A DNA stretch of 64,000 nt from G965202915 sp965205955 (GTDB lineage: Bacteria; Pseudomonadota; Gammaproteobacteria; Eutrophobiales; Eutrophobiaceae): positions 372,001-436,000 of the forward strand of contig OZ242192.1 in assembly GCA_965205955.1 (NCBI GenBank), read 5' to 3'. The notes beneath the pieces were generated by a model that searched no databases, was not told where the DNA came from, and saw only the letters and a program-made list of their open reading frames with translations. Of the stretch, positions 34,312 to 42,445 are shown one piece after another; position 1 is the first letter of the stretch; each line of letters opens with the position of its first letter. Both the position numbers and the translations under genes were made by a program.

Positions 34312-34485
34312 TCATTCCGCATTTTCTTGGCGGATCACCTCCGCTACGCGCTTCAATGCCCGTATCTTGCTCTGGCGGGCGAACAGCCACAGTCCGGCAA
34401 GGACCGCCAGCGCCAGGGCATAGGATGACCACACATAGCTGCCGTAGCCGCCCATGTAGATCAAATTTCGCAAGCTATCGATCAT
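34312..34485 (-). CDS. ccmD: Heme exporter protein CcmD (57 aa)
   Basis: A small one-helix protein that stabilises CcmC and helps release holo-CcmE during cytochrome c maturation. The product has the CcmD look: YMGGYGSYVWSSYALAL in a single helix, then a basic tail RQSKIRALKRVAE. The ATG ending at 34485 overlaps the end of ccmC by 11 bases. It is the last gene of the ccm operon here and lies tail-to-tail with tRNA-Gln. Confidence 0.9.
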   Translation of the reverse strand: MIDSLRNLIYMGGYGSYVWSSYALALAVLAGLWLFARQSKIRALKRVAEVIRQENAE

Positions 34486-35233
34486 GCTTCAATCCTTGCC
34501 GAAGCGCCACCTTCCGTGCCCAGCGGGGGGGCTTGTGATCTTCCTGCAGCAACAGCGCCTGTGCCCGTATGCATAGAAAGAGCAGATAAAATACCAGGAA
34601 AGCCAGCGCCATGACGAGCAGGGGCGCCAGCATGTCCGGGTGAATGGCGGGAGCGCCCAGGCGGGTAATGGTAGCGGGTTGGTGCAGGGTATTCCACCAA
34701 TCCACCGAGAAATGGATAATCGGGATATTGACCACGCCCACCAGTAACAGTATAGCGCCGCTTCGTGCCGCATTGCGCTGACCGGGCATGGCCGACACCA
34801 GTCCCATATAGCCCAGATATAAGAACAGCAGGATCAATTCGGAAGTCAGCCGTGCATCCCACACCCACCAGGTGCCCCACATCGGTTTGCCCCAGATGGC
34901 ACCGGTCACCAGCGTAAGGAAGGTGAAGCCCGCCCCCACCGGGGCAGAGGCGCGGGCGCAAACGGCGGCTACCTTACCCCGCCATATCAGGGTGAAGCCC
35001 CCCATCACCGCCATGTTGGTGTAGATAAACAAGGACAGCCATGCTGCCGGAACATGCACAAAAATGATACGATAGCCATCGCCCTGCCGATAATCTGCCG
35101 GGGCGGAGATGAGCGCGCCGTATAAGCCATAGCTGATCAACAGCAAAAACAGGATGATCAGCCACGGGCGGATGGTTTCGGTGATACGGTAGAAACTCGG
35201 CGGCGATGCCAAACGGTAAAATGCGCGCCACAT
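34475..35233 (-). CDS. ccmC: Heme ABC exporter permease CcmC
   Basis: This inner-membrane protein presents heme to CcmE in the periplasm. The tryptophan-rich heme-handling motif WGTWWVWDARLTS is present between helices, and two histidine-bearing periplasmic loops flank it (FVHVPAAW and FSVDWWNTLHQ). Six helices and 252 residues fit the family. It lies directly behind ccmB (1-base gap) and overlaps ccmD. Confidence 0.97.
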   Translation of the reverse strand: MWRAFYRLASPPSFYRITETIRPWLIILFLLLISYGLYGALISAPADYRQGDGYRIIFVHVPAAWLSLFIYTNMAVMGGFTLIWRGKVAAVCARASAPVGAGFTFLTLVTGAIWGKPMWGTWWVWDARLTSELILLFLYLGYMGLVSAMPGQRNAARSGAILLLVGVVNIPIIHFSVDWWNTLHQPATITRLGAPAIHPDMLAPLLVMALAFLVFYLLFLCIRAQALLLQEDHKPPRWARKVALRQGLKHDR

Positions 35234-35234
35234 A

Positions 35235-35897
35235 TCAGTTGCCTGCCACAGATTGGCGCAGTGCGGATGCGGTAACGAGGGGCAGAGCCGTCAGCGACAG
35301 GGTAAACAGCGCTGCCAGTAGCAGTGACGGGGCGGCTGTACTGCTGGAAACCGCAGCGGAGGCAAAGATGATCGCCGGCAGGCAAAGCGGCAATATGATC
35401 AACGCACCCAAAAAGTGGTTATGGCGCACACCCGCCAGCAAAGCCGCGCTGAACGTGGCAAGCAGGCTGAAAATCCCGGTGCCCAGAGGAAGTGTTATCA
35501 GCAAAATACCCAGTTCATCGGGGCGCATATGCATCCACACGCCCAGCAAAGGCGCAAGGATCACCAGCGGCAAGCCATAGGAAAGCCAGTGCGCGGTGGT
35601 TTTCGCCAACGCAACAAACACCAGAGGCTGGGGTAAAAGCAGGGTTTGCTCCAGGGTGCCATCTTCGGCATCCTGCCTGAAAAGCGTTTCCTGGGATAAC
35701 AGTGAAGATAACAGCGCCACCGCCCAAATCACGCCGGGCGCAATCGTGCGCAACTGCTCGGGGGCGGGGCTGATCGCCAGCGGAAAGATTGCGATAACGA
35801 GCAAAAAAAAGACCAGAGGAATAATCCATTCCCCCGGATTGCGCACGGTAAGCAACAGGTCTCGCTTGAGCAGGTAAATGAAAACGGCAACCATCAT
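35235..35897 (-). CDS. ccmB: Heme ABC exporter permease CcmB
   Basis: The permease subunit of the CcmAB complex, 220 residues and six helices. Family blocks are LLTVRNPGEWIIPLVFF, LFRQDAEDGTLEQTLLLPQPL and AHWLSYGLPLVILAPLLG. ATP hydrolysis by CcmAB drives release of heme-loaded CcmE from CcmC. The start overlaps ccmA by 4 bases. Confidence 0.97.
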   Translation of the reverse strand: MMVAVFIYLLKRDLLLTVRNPGEWIIPLVFFLLVIAIFPLAISPAPEQLRTIAPGVIWAVALLSSLLSQETLFRQDAEDGTLEQTLLLPQPLVFVALAKTTAHWLSYGLPLVILAPLLGVWMHMRPDELGILLITLPLGTGIFSLLATFSAALLAGVRHNHFLGALIILPLCLPAIIFASAAVSSSTAAPSLLLAALFTLSLTALPLVTASALRQSVAGN

Positions 35898-36538
35898 CTA
35901 GCGTGCAGGGACAATATCCGCGACGAGAGCGGCCAGTCAATCTCCTGATGGGAGGACATGACAACGGCGCCGCCAATGCGCAGATGATCTGCAATAATAT
36001 CTCCCAATGTCTGCTTTCCGGCATTATCCAATGCCGTCAACGGTTCATCCAGAAACCACAAACAGGCGCCAAAAAGCAGCAACCGTGCCAATGCAGTCCG
36101 CCGCCGCTGCCCGGCGGAAAGTACTCGACAGGGGGCAATTATGCCGGCCATACCCCATTGCTGTAATGCGTCTTCGGCAGTTACCGCCCCGTTATCACCA
36201 AAAGCAGCGTGGCCCCGGTTGCGTATAGCCGCGGCAAAGACCAGATTCTCGACCGGGGTGAGATCGTCCTTAATCCCATCCTTGTGTCCCACATAGGCTA
36301 TTTCGCTGTGGTACTCTTCGGCATGCTGATAAATGTTGCGCCGTAGCCAGAGTACCTGTCCTCTGTCAGGACGCACAAGCCCGCATAGTATCCGAATCAG
36401 CGAGGTCTTGCCTGCGCCGTTGGCGCCGATGATTTGCAGCATTTCGCCGGCGCATACCTTAAACCCCAGCCCTTTCCATAGATGCGTCAATGATATATTT
36501 TTCGCTTCAATCAGGACAGAGTTATCACGGGCAGGCAT
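35894..36538 (-). CDS. ccmA: Heme ABC exporter ATP-binding protein CcmA
   Basis: The ATPase of the cytochrome c maturation exporter. Walker A is GANGAGKTS, the signature LSAGQRRRTALAR, Walker B LWFLDEPLTALD, and the switch SSHQ is close to the CcmA type. I start at the ATG ending at 36538 (MPARDNSVLIEAKNISL, 214 residues); a longer frame from 36589 adds 17 unmatched residues. It heads ccmABCD and is divergent from grxD. The remaining genes ccmEFGH are not here. Confidence 0.95.
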   Translation of the reverse strand: MPARDNSVLIEAKNISLTHLWKGLGFKVCAGEMLQIIGANGAGKTSLIRILCGLVRPDRGQVLWLRRNIYQHAEEYHSEIAYVGHKDGIKDDLTPVENLVFAAAIRNRGHAAFGDNGAVTAEDALQQWGMAGIIAPCRVLSAGQRRRTALARLLLFGACLWFLDEPLTALDNAGKQTLGDIIADHLRIGGAVVMSSHQEIDWPLSSRILSLHAR

Positions 36539-36606
36539 GATTTGAAATCTAGCATACCCCGGTATACGCTTGCAAAAAAGCTGGCGCATAATTTTGATAT
36601 CCGGGC

Positions 36607-36612
36607 TATAAT
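36607..36612 (+). promoter_or_regulatory. -10 box for grxD
   Basis: TATAAT lies 37 bases before the grxD start. No good -35 is found at the right distance, so an activator or an extended element may be involved. Confidence 0.35.
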
Positions 36613-36648
36613 CAGCGGAGTAATTCTATTTATCTATGAGGTTATTCA

Positions 36649-36969
36649 ATGGATGCCAAAGAACGTATTCAGACGGTGCTGGATGAAAATCCGGTGATGA
36701 TTTTTATGAAGGGGTCACCCGATTTTCCGCAATGCGGGTTCTCTATGCAGGTGGCGCAAACCTTAAAGACCTGCGAGGTCGAGTTTGGTTATGTAGATAT
36801 TCTAGCCGAGCCTGAAATCCGGTCGACGCTGCCGAAAATTTCCAACTGGCCCACTTTTCCCCAGTTATTTATAAATGGTGAGCTGGTCGGCGGCTGTGAT
36901 ATTGCGCTTGAATTATTCAGGAAAGGGGAATTGCAGGAGATGCTGAAACAGGCGGAAGCCAAAAAATAG
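36649..36969 (+). CDS. grxD: Monothiol CGFS glutaredoxin (Grx4)
   Basis: This 106-residue glutaredoxin binds a bridging [2Fe-2S] cluster with glutathione and passes it to target proteins. The active site C29-G-F-S is present after MKGSPDFPQ, with WPTFPQLFINGELVGG and GGCDI for glutathione binding. TGAGGT about 10 bases before the ATG is the ribosome site. It is a single-gene unit. Confidence 0.97.
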   Translation: MDAKERIQTVLDENPVMIFMKGSPDFPQCGFSMQVAQTLKTCEVEFGYVDILAEPEIRSTLPKISNWPTFPQLFINGELVGGCDIALELFRKGELQEMLKQAEAKK

Positions 36970-37012
36970 CAACGGCTGTCGGCGCTCTCACTCCGTTATA
37001 GATTGCCCTTGA

Positions 37013-37735
37013 CTAGAGGGATGAAACTTTATTGAGCCAGATACAGTTTCCGTCACTTTGTTTTTGGATCAACTCCAGACTCTTTTGATGTGCGCGCAAT
37101 TCTTGTTCGCTGGCCTCGATAATGGGTAACGGATCTCTGTCGGGATCGAGCGGATTGTCAATTTTTTTTCGCGCATACGCCGGGATTGATTCACTCAGGA
37201 GCAGGGCAGTCTGCCCCCCGGTCATTGCCAGATAAACATCCGCAAGTATTTGTGCATCCAGTAATGCGCCATGCAGCTCCCTGTGGGTATTATCGACTGC
37301 ATAGCGTTCGCACAGGGCATCGAGATTGTTTTTCTGCCCGGGATGCTTCCGCCTTGCAATTGCCAGGGTATCTGTTACCCGGCAATAATCTTCTATCTTG
37401 CCCCATTTCCTGCCCAGGCGTTTGAATTCCGAATTAAAAAAGGCAATATCAAACGGGGCATTATGAATGATCACCTCGCTGTCGCGAATAAAATCGACAA
37501 ACTGCCCGGCTACGTCGGCAAACACCGGCTTGTCTGCCAGAAATTCATTGCTGAGGCCGTGCACGGCAAATGCGCCTTTCTGCACCGGTCTCTCCTCCGG
37601 GTTCAAATAGCTTTGAAATTGCTGTTCGGTGCGCCGGCGATTTTTAATTTCAATACAGCCTATTTCAATAATGCGCTCGCCCTGCTCCGATTCCAATCCG
37701 GTCGTCTCCGTATCGACAACAACCTGTCTCATCAT
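37013..37735 (-). CDS. dnaQ: DNA polymerase III epsilon subunit
   Basis: The proofreading 3'-5' exonuclease of the replicase. DEDDh motifs are complete: VDTETTGL (Exo I), HNAPFDIAFF (Exo II) and HGALLDAQILADVY (Exo IIIe with its histidine). A C-terminal tail (EASEQELRAHQKSL) binds the alpha subunit. The 240 residues are normal. It follows rnhA by 13 bases on the minus strand, so here the two genes are co-directional instead of divergent as in E. coli. Confidence 0.96.
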   Translation of the reverse strand: MMRQVVVDTETTGLESEQGERIIEIGCIEIKNRRRTEQQFQSYLNPEERPVQKGAFAVHGLSNEFLADKPVFADVAGQFVDFIRDSEVIIHNAPFDIAFFNSEFKRLGRKWGKIEDYCRVTDTLAIARRKHPGQKNNLDALCERYAVDNTHRELHGALLDAQILADVYLAMTGGQTALLLSESIPAYARKKIDNPLDPDRDPLPIIEASEQELRAHQKSLELIQKQSDGNCIWLNKVSSL

Positions 37736-37748
37736 CCGTATTCCTCCT

Positions 37749-38204
37749 TCAATCAGTCCCGTCGGACATCAACCTTTGATCGATTGCCCGGTTGGCAAGT
37801 TGATCCGCTCGCTCATTCTCGGTATGGCCACTGTGACCCTTTACCCAGCTCCATTCTATACTGTGATCCCGGCAGGCTTTATCCAGTCTTTTCCAAAGAT
37901 CCTGGTTCTTGACCGGTTTTTTCCCGGCGGTTACCCAGTTTCTACGCTTCCAGTCTTCCAGCCACTGCGTAATTCCGTTTCTGACATACTGCGAATCCGT
38001 GGTCACGGATACGCGGCACGATCTTGTCAAGGCTTCCAGCCCTTTTATTGCCGCCATCAATTCCATTCTGTTATTGGTTGTCTCCCTCTCGCTACCGTAA
38101 AGTTCCTTTTCCGCATCGTTACATTGCAATAATACCCCCCATCCTCCCAGGCCGGGATTGCCTCTGCATGCCCCATCACAAAAAATCCGCACCTCCCCGG
38201 TCAT
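37749..38204 (-). CDS. rnhA: Ribonuclease HI
   Basis: It degrades RNA in RNA-DNA hybrids. Catalytic residues are visible in IFCDGACRGNPG (Asp), NNRMELMAAI (Glu), TTDSQYV (Asp), GHSGHTENERAD (His, Asp). I use the ATG ending at 38204 (MTGEVRIFCDG, 151 residues), which matches the usual length; a start at 38276 would add 24 residues without similarity. It is followed at once by dnaQ. Confidence 0.96.
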   Translation of the reverse strand: MTGEVRIFCDGACRGNPGLGGWGVLLQCNDAEKELYGSERETTNNRMELMAAIKGLEALTRSCRVSVTTDSQYVRNGITQWLEDWKRRNWVTAGKKPVKNQDLWKRLDKACRDHSIEWSWVKGHSGHTENERADQLANRAIDQRLMSDGTD

Positions 38205-38248
38205 CGTATTCGCTGCTGCTCTATATGACGGTCTTTCCGCCAACTCAA

Positions 38249-38971
38249 TTATACGCCACTTAGCGTACCGACACACTTAATCGGCGTAAGAGGCACTACG
38301 CGTTTTTTAGCCAAAATAATATAGACTCCGCCAAATATTGGCCAGAATATACCGCCTAATGTTTCCAATATACGGGTCCCATGAAATATTTTTTGATTTT
38401 GGGTCGGCGGCCGAAAAAAAACATAGCGTGTATCTACAACCTCGAAATCAAGCAAGGACAGCCAGACTTTAATGCGCACCATGCTGATAAATTCGCCCGG
38501 CCACGGGGCGGTATTCCGCCAGCGCAATACAGCCCCCCATATCCCCCATAGACTCCAGGGGTTGAAGCCGACGATAATAGCATGGCCTTCCCCGGTCAAT
38601 ATACGCTCCGCTTCCCGCAATACCTGATGCGGCTCCGACGAATATTCGAGGAGATGAGGCAGCACCACTACATCCGTGCTTTCCGATGCTATCGGCAAAT
38701 GATAATGCGAACAACGGATCAGCAGACTGTTTTCCGATTTTTCATTGCCGGTCAACAATAAATTAATCCTGTGCAGTATTTTTGTGTACGCCAGCAAATC
38801 ATCTGCCGCCAGATTACCGATCTGAATGATGCGATACCCGGATAAATCCGCCAGAAATTTATTTATTTCCCGATTTTCCGCCCTGATCAGACTTTCTCCC
38901 AGCCCGGTCGCACACCAGATAGATAGATTATGTCTTGCATCACGGAATTCATTGTAACTGAGCTTCTTCAT
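38249..38971 (-). CDS. Class I SAM-dependent methyltransferase, YafS-like (240 aa)
   Basis: The fold is recognisable by LSGYRIIQIGNL (motif I, atypical) and SESTDVVVLPHLLEYSSEPHQVLREAERILTGEGHAIIVGFNP, as in the family encoded between rnhA and gloB in many gammaproteobacteria (yafS in E. coli). The glycine-rich SAM loop is eroded. The substrate is unknown. It is divergent from gloB, with the two starts 63 bases apart. Confidence 0.85.
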   Translation of the reverse strand: MKKLSYNEFRDARHNLSIWCATGLGESLIRAENREINKFLADLSGYRIIQIGNLAADDLLAYTKILHRINLLLTGNEKSENSLLIRCSHYHLPIASESTDVVVLPHLLEYSSEPHQVLREAERILTGEGHAIIVGFNPWSLWGIWGAVLRWRNTAPWPGEFISMVRIKVWLSLLDFEVVDTRYVFFRPPTQNQKIFHGTRILETLGGIFWPIFGGVYIILAKKRVVPLTPIKCVGTLSGV

Positions 38972-39034
38972 CTATTTCAGATATTATTGCTTTATTGGTT
39001 GACCGTAAATAAACAAGCTGACAACATAGCGCTC

Positions 39035-39814
39035 ATGTTCGAGGTGACGCCAATCCCGGCACTGCGTGATAACTATATCTGGTTCATCAAAAACAAGGCA
39101 AGTCAACATGTCGCAATTGTTGACCCGGGAGAGGTTGCGCCGGTGGTGAACGCAGTCAGTTCCAGGCAATTAATCCCCGCCGCCATTATCATCACTCATC
39201 ATCACTGGGATCATACCAACGGTATTGAGGAGCTGGTCAACCGCTACCGGATCCCCGTCTATGCCCCTGCTACAGAAAATATTAAATGCAAAACACAGGG
39301 ATTGAAAGAAGGACGGCAATTAAAGATTGATGAAATCGGTCTCTGCTTCAATATTCTGGACGTGCCGGGGCATACCGCCGGGGCGCTCGCCTATTACGGC
39401 CATGGCATGATATTCAGCGGCGATACCCTTTTCGCCGCCGGATGCGGTCGTCTGTTTGAGGGCACGGCAGAACAAATGTACGCCTCATTGAATAAATTCA
39501 AACAACTGCCTGAAGAGTGCCTGCTCTACTGCGGGCATGAATATACCTGCGCAAACTTGCAGTTCGCCCAATGCCTTGAACCCGATAATCGGGATATATT
39601 CGAGCGCCTGCAGATCGCTTCCTCCCTGCATCGGGAAAAACAGCCAACCGTGCCGGGCACCCTTGCGGAGGAATTCAAAACAAATCCATTCCTGCGCTGC
39701 GAACAGGATGCCGTTATTGAATCGGCCGGCAAACATGCGGGCCGGCAATGCCGGGCCGGTGCCGATGTATTTTCTGTAATTAGAAATTGGAAAGATGGCT
39801 TCCAGGCGGCATAG
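39035..39814 (+). CDS. gloB: Hydroxyacylglutathione hydrolase (glyoxalase II)
   Basis: It hydrolyses S-lactoylglutathione to lactate and glutathione, the second step of methylglyoxal detoxification. The metallo-beta-lactamase metal site T-H-H-H-W-D-H is present, followed by VPGHTAGALAYY and YCGHEYTCANLQFA. I start at ATG 39035 (MFEVTPIPALRDNYIW, 259 residues), the family start; the frame is open further upstream but overlaps the divergent methyltransferase gene. The 197 bases after it hold nothing I recognise. Confidence 0.95.
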   Translation: MFEVTPIPALRDNYIWFIKNKASQHVAIVDPGEVAPVVNAVSSRQLIPAAIIITHHHWDHTNGIEELVNRYRIPVYAPATENIKCKTQGLKEGRQLKIDEIGLCFNILDVPGHTAGALAYYGHGMIFSGDTLFAAGCGRLFEGTAEQMYASLNKFKQLPEECLLYCGHEYTCANLQFAQCLEPDNRDIFERLQIASSLHREKQPTVPGTLAEEFKTNPFLRCEQDAVIESAGKHAGRQCRAGADVFSVIRNWKDGFQAA

Positions 39815-40011
39815 GAAACCGCGGACATTATCCGCTCCGCCGGCTAAGGTAAATTTGTCAATCAACTCGCCGATCCTGTTGAACAAACTCCTGACAGGCA
39901 AGCTATCAAGCCCGGACCTTGCTCAATGCGCTCTGGAGACCTTTATCTGAGTGCTCTCCCGCGCTCCCTTTCGTCTCTATCTCCTGCATCAGCCCTGAAG
40001 GCAATACCCGC

Positions 40012-42237
40012 ATGATCAGACTGATAAAATTCCTTCTTCGTTGCCTTTTCCGCTTGCTATATCGAGTAGAAGTCACCGGTCTCGATAACTATGACAAGGC
40101 GGGCAAACGGGTATTACTCATCGCAAACCATACTTCATTGCTGGACGGTGTACTGCTTTATGCCTATTTGCCGGAAACACCCACCTTCGCAATCAATACA
40201 GGGATAGCTGCGAAAAAATCATTTCGCTTCTTCCTGCACTTCGTTGATTTATTCGTGATGGATTATTTAAGCCCCTTCTCCGTCAAGGCGATGATCAAAT
40301 ATATCAAGGCGGACAATAAAGCCGTCATTTTCCCTGAAGGGCGCATCACGATTACCGGCTCACTGATGAAAATTTATGAGGGGCCTGCCCTGATTGCCGA
40401 TAACACCAACGCCGCAATCCTGCCAATTGCGATAGACGGCGCGCAATTCGGGCCCTTCTCTTATGCTTATTTAAAGAGCCCGGCAAAGGCGGGCTGGTTT
40501 CCAAAGATAACCATCACCATATTGCAGTCCGAAAAGCTCCGGATTGACCCCGGCATTCAGGGGCACGCGCGCCGAAAAAAAGCGGCACTGCAATTGAATG
40601 ACATCATGTTTAAACTCAGCTGCTCCTCTTTTAATCACCGCACAACCATTTTCGACGCCTTTCTGCATGCCGCCAGGAGATATGGTAAAAACCGCATCAT
40701 TGCCGAAGACATCGAGCGCAAACCCATAAGCTATAAACAACTCGCCTTGCGCAGTTTCATACTGGGCCGCGCAATAAAGAACGATACGGAGCAGGATGAA
40801 ATAGTTGGGGTGATGCTCCCCAACACATTGCCCACATTGATTATATTCATGGCATTGCAATATCTGGGCCGGGTTCCGGCGATGCTTAATTTCACTTCGG
40901 GGACCATGGCATTACTTCACGCCTGCAAAACCGGGCGCATGAAAACCATATACAGCTCCCGTAAATTTATCGAAAATGCCGATTTACAGAACGCCGCCTC
41001 GGAACTTGAAAAACATGCCAATCTTATTTATCTGGAGGAGGTACGGCCCCGCATTGGCGCTGTCGATAAACTAATCGGGATATTCAACAATTTTACTCCA
41101 CTCCTGCATTATCGACAGGTATGCAAAAACAAAAATCCTGACAGTCCGGCCGTTATCATATTTACCTCGGGTTCCGAGGGCCATCCGAAAGGCGTAGTAT
41201 TATCTCATGCCAACCTCCTCAGCAATTACGCCCAGGCCAGAAGCTACATCGAACTCAATCCCAATGACACAGTCTTTTCATGCCTGCCCCTGTTTCATTC
41301 ATTTGGCCTGAACGGGGGATTTCTAATGCCTCTGCTCAGCGGCAGTCGCGCATTTTTTTACCCGACACCCCTGCACTATCGAATCATCCCCGAACTGATT
41401 TATGAATTGAATGCCTCCATATTATTCAGCACAAACACCTTTCTAAAGGCCTATGCGAGACATGCGCACCCTTTCGATTTTCATTCACTGCGCTATGTTG
41501 TAGCCGGCGCCGAAAAACTGCATATCGATACAACAAATACCTGGATGGAAAAATTCGGCATTCGCATATACCAGGGCTACGGGGTCACCGAAACCAGTCC
41601 CGTTATTTCAGCAAACACTGCCAAGTATAACAAAACCGGCACTGTCGGCAGACTCATCCCCTGGATGCAGGCCTGTCTCGAACCCGTCGAAGGCATCAAT
41701 TCAGCCGGCCGATTGCTCGTAAAAGGACCCAATGTCATGCTGGGCTACCTGCTCTATGGTAATGACGGCAGTATTACAACAGCGCCCGAAACCGGAAAGG
41801 GCGCAGGCTGGTATGACACCGGCGATATTGCCGGGATTGATGATGAAGGATTTATCAGCATCCAGGGGCGTTCCAGGCGCTTTGCCAAAATCGGCAGTGA
41901 AATGGCGTCGCTGGCGGCGGTTGAGGAACTGGCCATGCAGACCTGGCCTGGATACAGTCATGCGGCGCTTAGTCTCCCGGATGAAAGCCGGGGGGAAAAG
42001 ATTATGCTGGTGACGGATTTTCCCGATGCCAATCGCAAAGCGCTGCAGGAGTGTGCGCGAAAACATAAAATCGGCGCACTCTATATACCGAGAGAGATCA
42101 TTCACGCAAGTGAGATCCCCATTTTAGGCACGGGCAAAATTGATTATACCGCCGTGGCCAAATTGATCGGGCATGCGGATAAACCCGAATCAGCGCCGAC
42201 CGAAGGCTCGATAGAGTCTTCAGCCGGGCATAAATAA
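40012..42237 (+). CDS. aas: Bifunctional acyl-[ACP] synthetase / lysophospholipid acyltransferase (Aas-like)
   Basis: Residues 1-200 are a PlsC-type acyltransferase with N-H-T-S-L-L-D (HX4D) and FPEGRIT. Residues from about 230 form an acyl-adenylate synthetase with IIFTSGSEGHPKGV, YQGYGVTETSP and YDTGDIAG. In E. coli the 719-residue Aas re-acylates lysophosphatidylethanolamine at the inner membrane. I start at ATG 40012 (MIRLIKFLLRCLFRLLYRVEVTG, 741 residues), since the preceding in-frame codons have no family character. The LplT transporter, a usual neighbour in enterics, is absent. Confidence 0.92.
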   Translation: MIRLIKFLLRCLFRLLYRVEVTGLDNYDKAGKRVLLIANHTSLLDGVLLYAYLPETPTFAINTGIAAKKSFRFFLHFVDLFVMDYLSPFSVKAMIKYIKADNKAVIFPEGRITITGSLMKIYEGPALIADNTNAAILPIAIDGAQFGPFSYAYLKSPAKAGWFPKITITILQSEKLRIDPGIQGHARRKKAALQLNDIMFKLSCSSFNHRTTIFDAFLHAARRYGKNRIIAEDIERKPISYKQLALRSFILGRAIKNDTEQDEIVGVMLPNTLPTLIIFMALQYLGRVPAMLNFTSGTMALLHACKTGRMKTIYSSRKFIENADLQNAASELEKHANLIYLEEVRPRIGAVDKLIGIFNNFTPLLHYRQVCKNKNPDSPAVIIFTSGSEGHPKGVVLSHANLLSNYAQARSYIELNPNDTVFSCLPLFHSFGLNGGFLMPLLSGSRAFFYPTPLHYRIIPELIYELNASILFSTNTFLKAYARHAHPFDFHSLRYVVAGAEKLHIDTTNTWMEKFGIRIYQGYGVTETSPVISANTAKYNKTGTVGRLIPWMQACLEPVEGINSAGRLLVKGPNVMLGYLLYGNDGSITTAPETGKGAGWYDTGDIAGIDDEGFISIQGRSRRFAKIGSEMASLAAVEELAMQTWPGYSHAALSLPDESRGEKIMLVTDFPDANRKALQECARKHKIGALYIPREIIHASEIPILGTGKIDYTAVAKLIGHADKPESAPTEGSIESSAGHK

Positions 42238-42328
42238 TTATTGTTCCATTCCCCGGTTATGGTCCATCGCACAGGCTCTGCCAGCCGGTTCCGCCGCCCC
42301 GTACAACCGGTAATTTCCGGCGGGGACT

Positions 42329-42357
42329 TTGACAAAACCGCAGGGTCTGTTCATTCT
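42329..42357 (+). promoter_or_regulatory. Possible promoter of the PEGA-TolQ-VWA operon
   Basis: TTGACA (42329-42334) is followed after 17 bases by CATTCT (42352-42357), a poor -10. A second possible pair is TTGCAT (42363-42368) and TACTTT (42387-42392) with 18 bases between. The operon starts at 42446. Confidence 0.35.
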
Positions 42358-42362
42358 ATACC

Positions 42363-42384
42363 TTGCATAATTTGTGATATGCAA
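42363..42384. promoter_or_regulatory. Inverted repeat, candidate operator
   Basis: TTGCATA and TATGCAA form a perfect 7-base inverted repeat with 8 bases between, 62 bases before the start of the seven-gene operon and overlapping a possible -35. The size suits a dimeric helix-turn-helix repressor or activator. No regulator gene is encoded in the operon. Confidence 0.45.
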
Positions 42385-42445
42385 TCTACTTTGGCCGGCG
42401 CCGGGAAAAAATACCGTAACTGCTTAAAAAGCGACTATACAGACC

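Noticed and set aside
34145..34432. Minus-strand frame across tRNA-Gln
   Set aside because: It runs through a complete tRNA gene and part of ccmD; not a protein gene.
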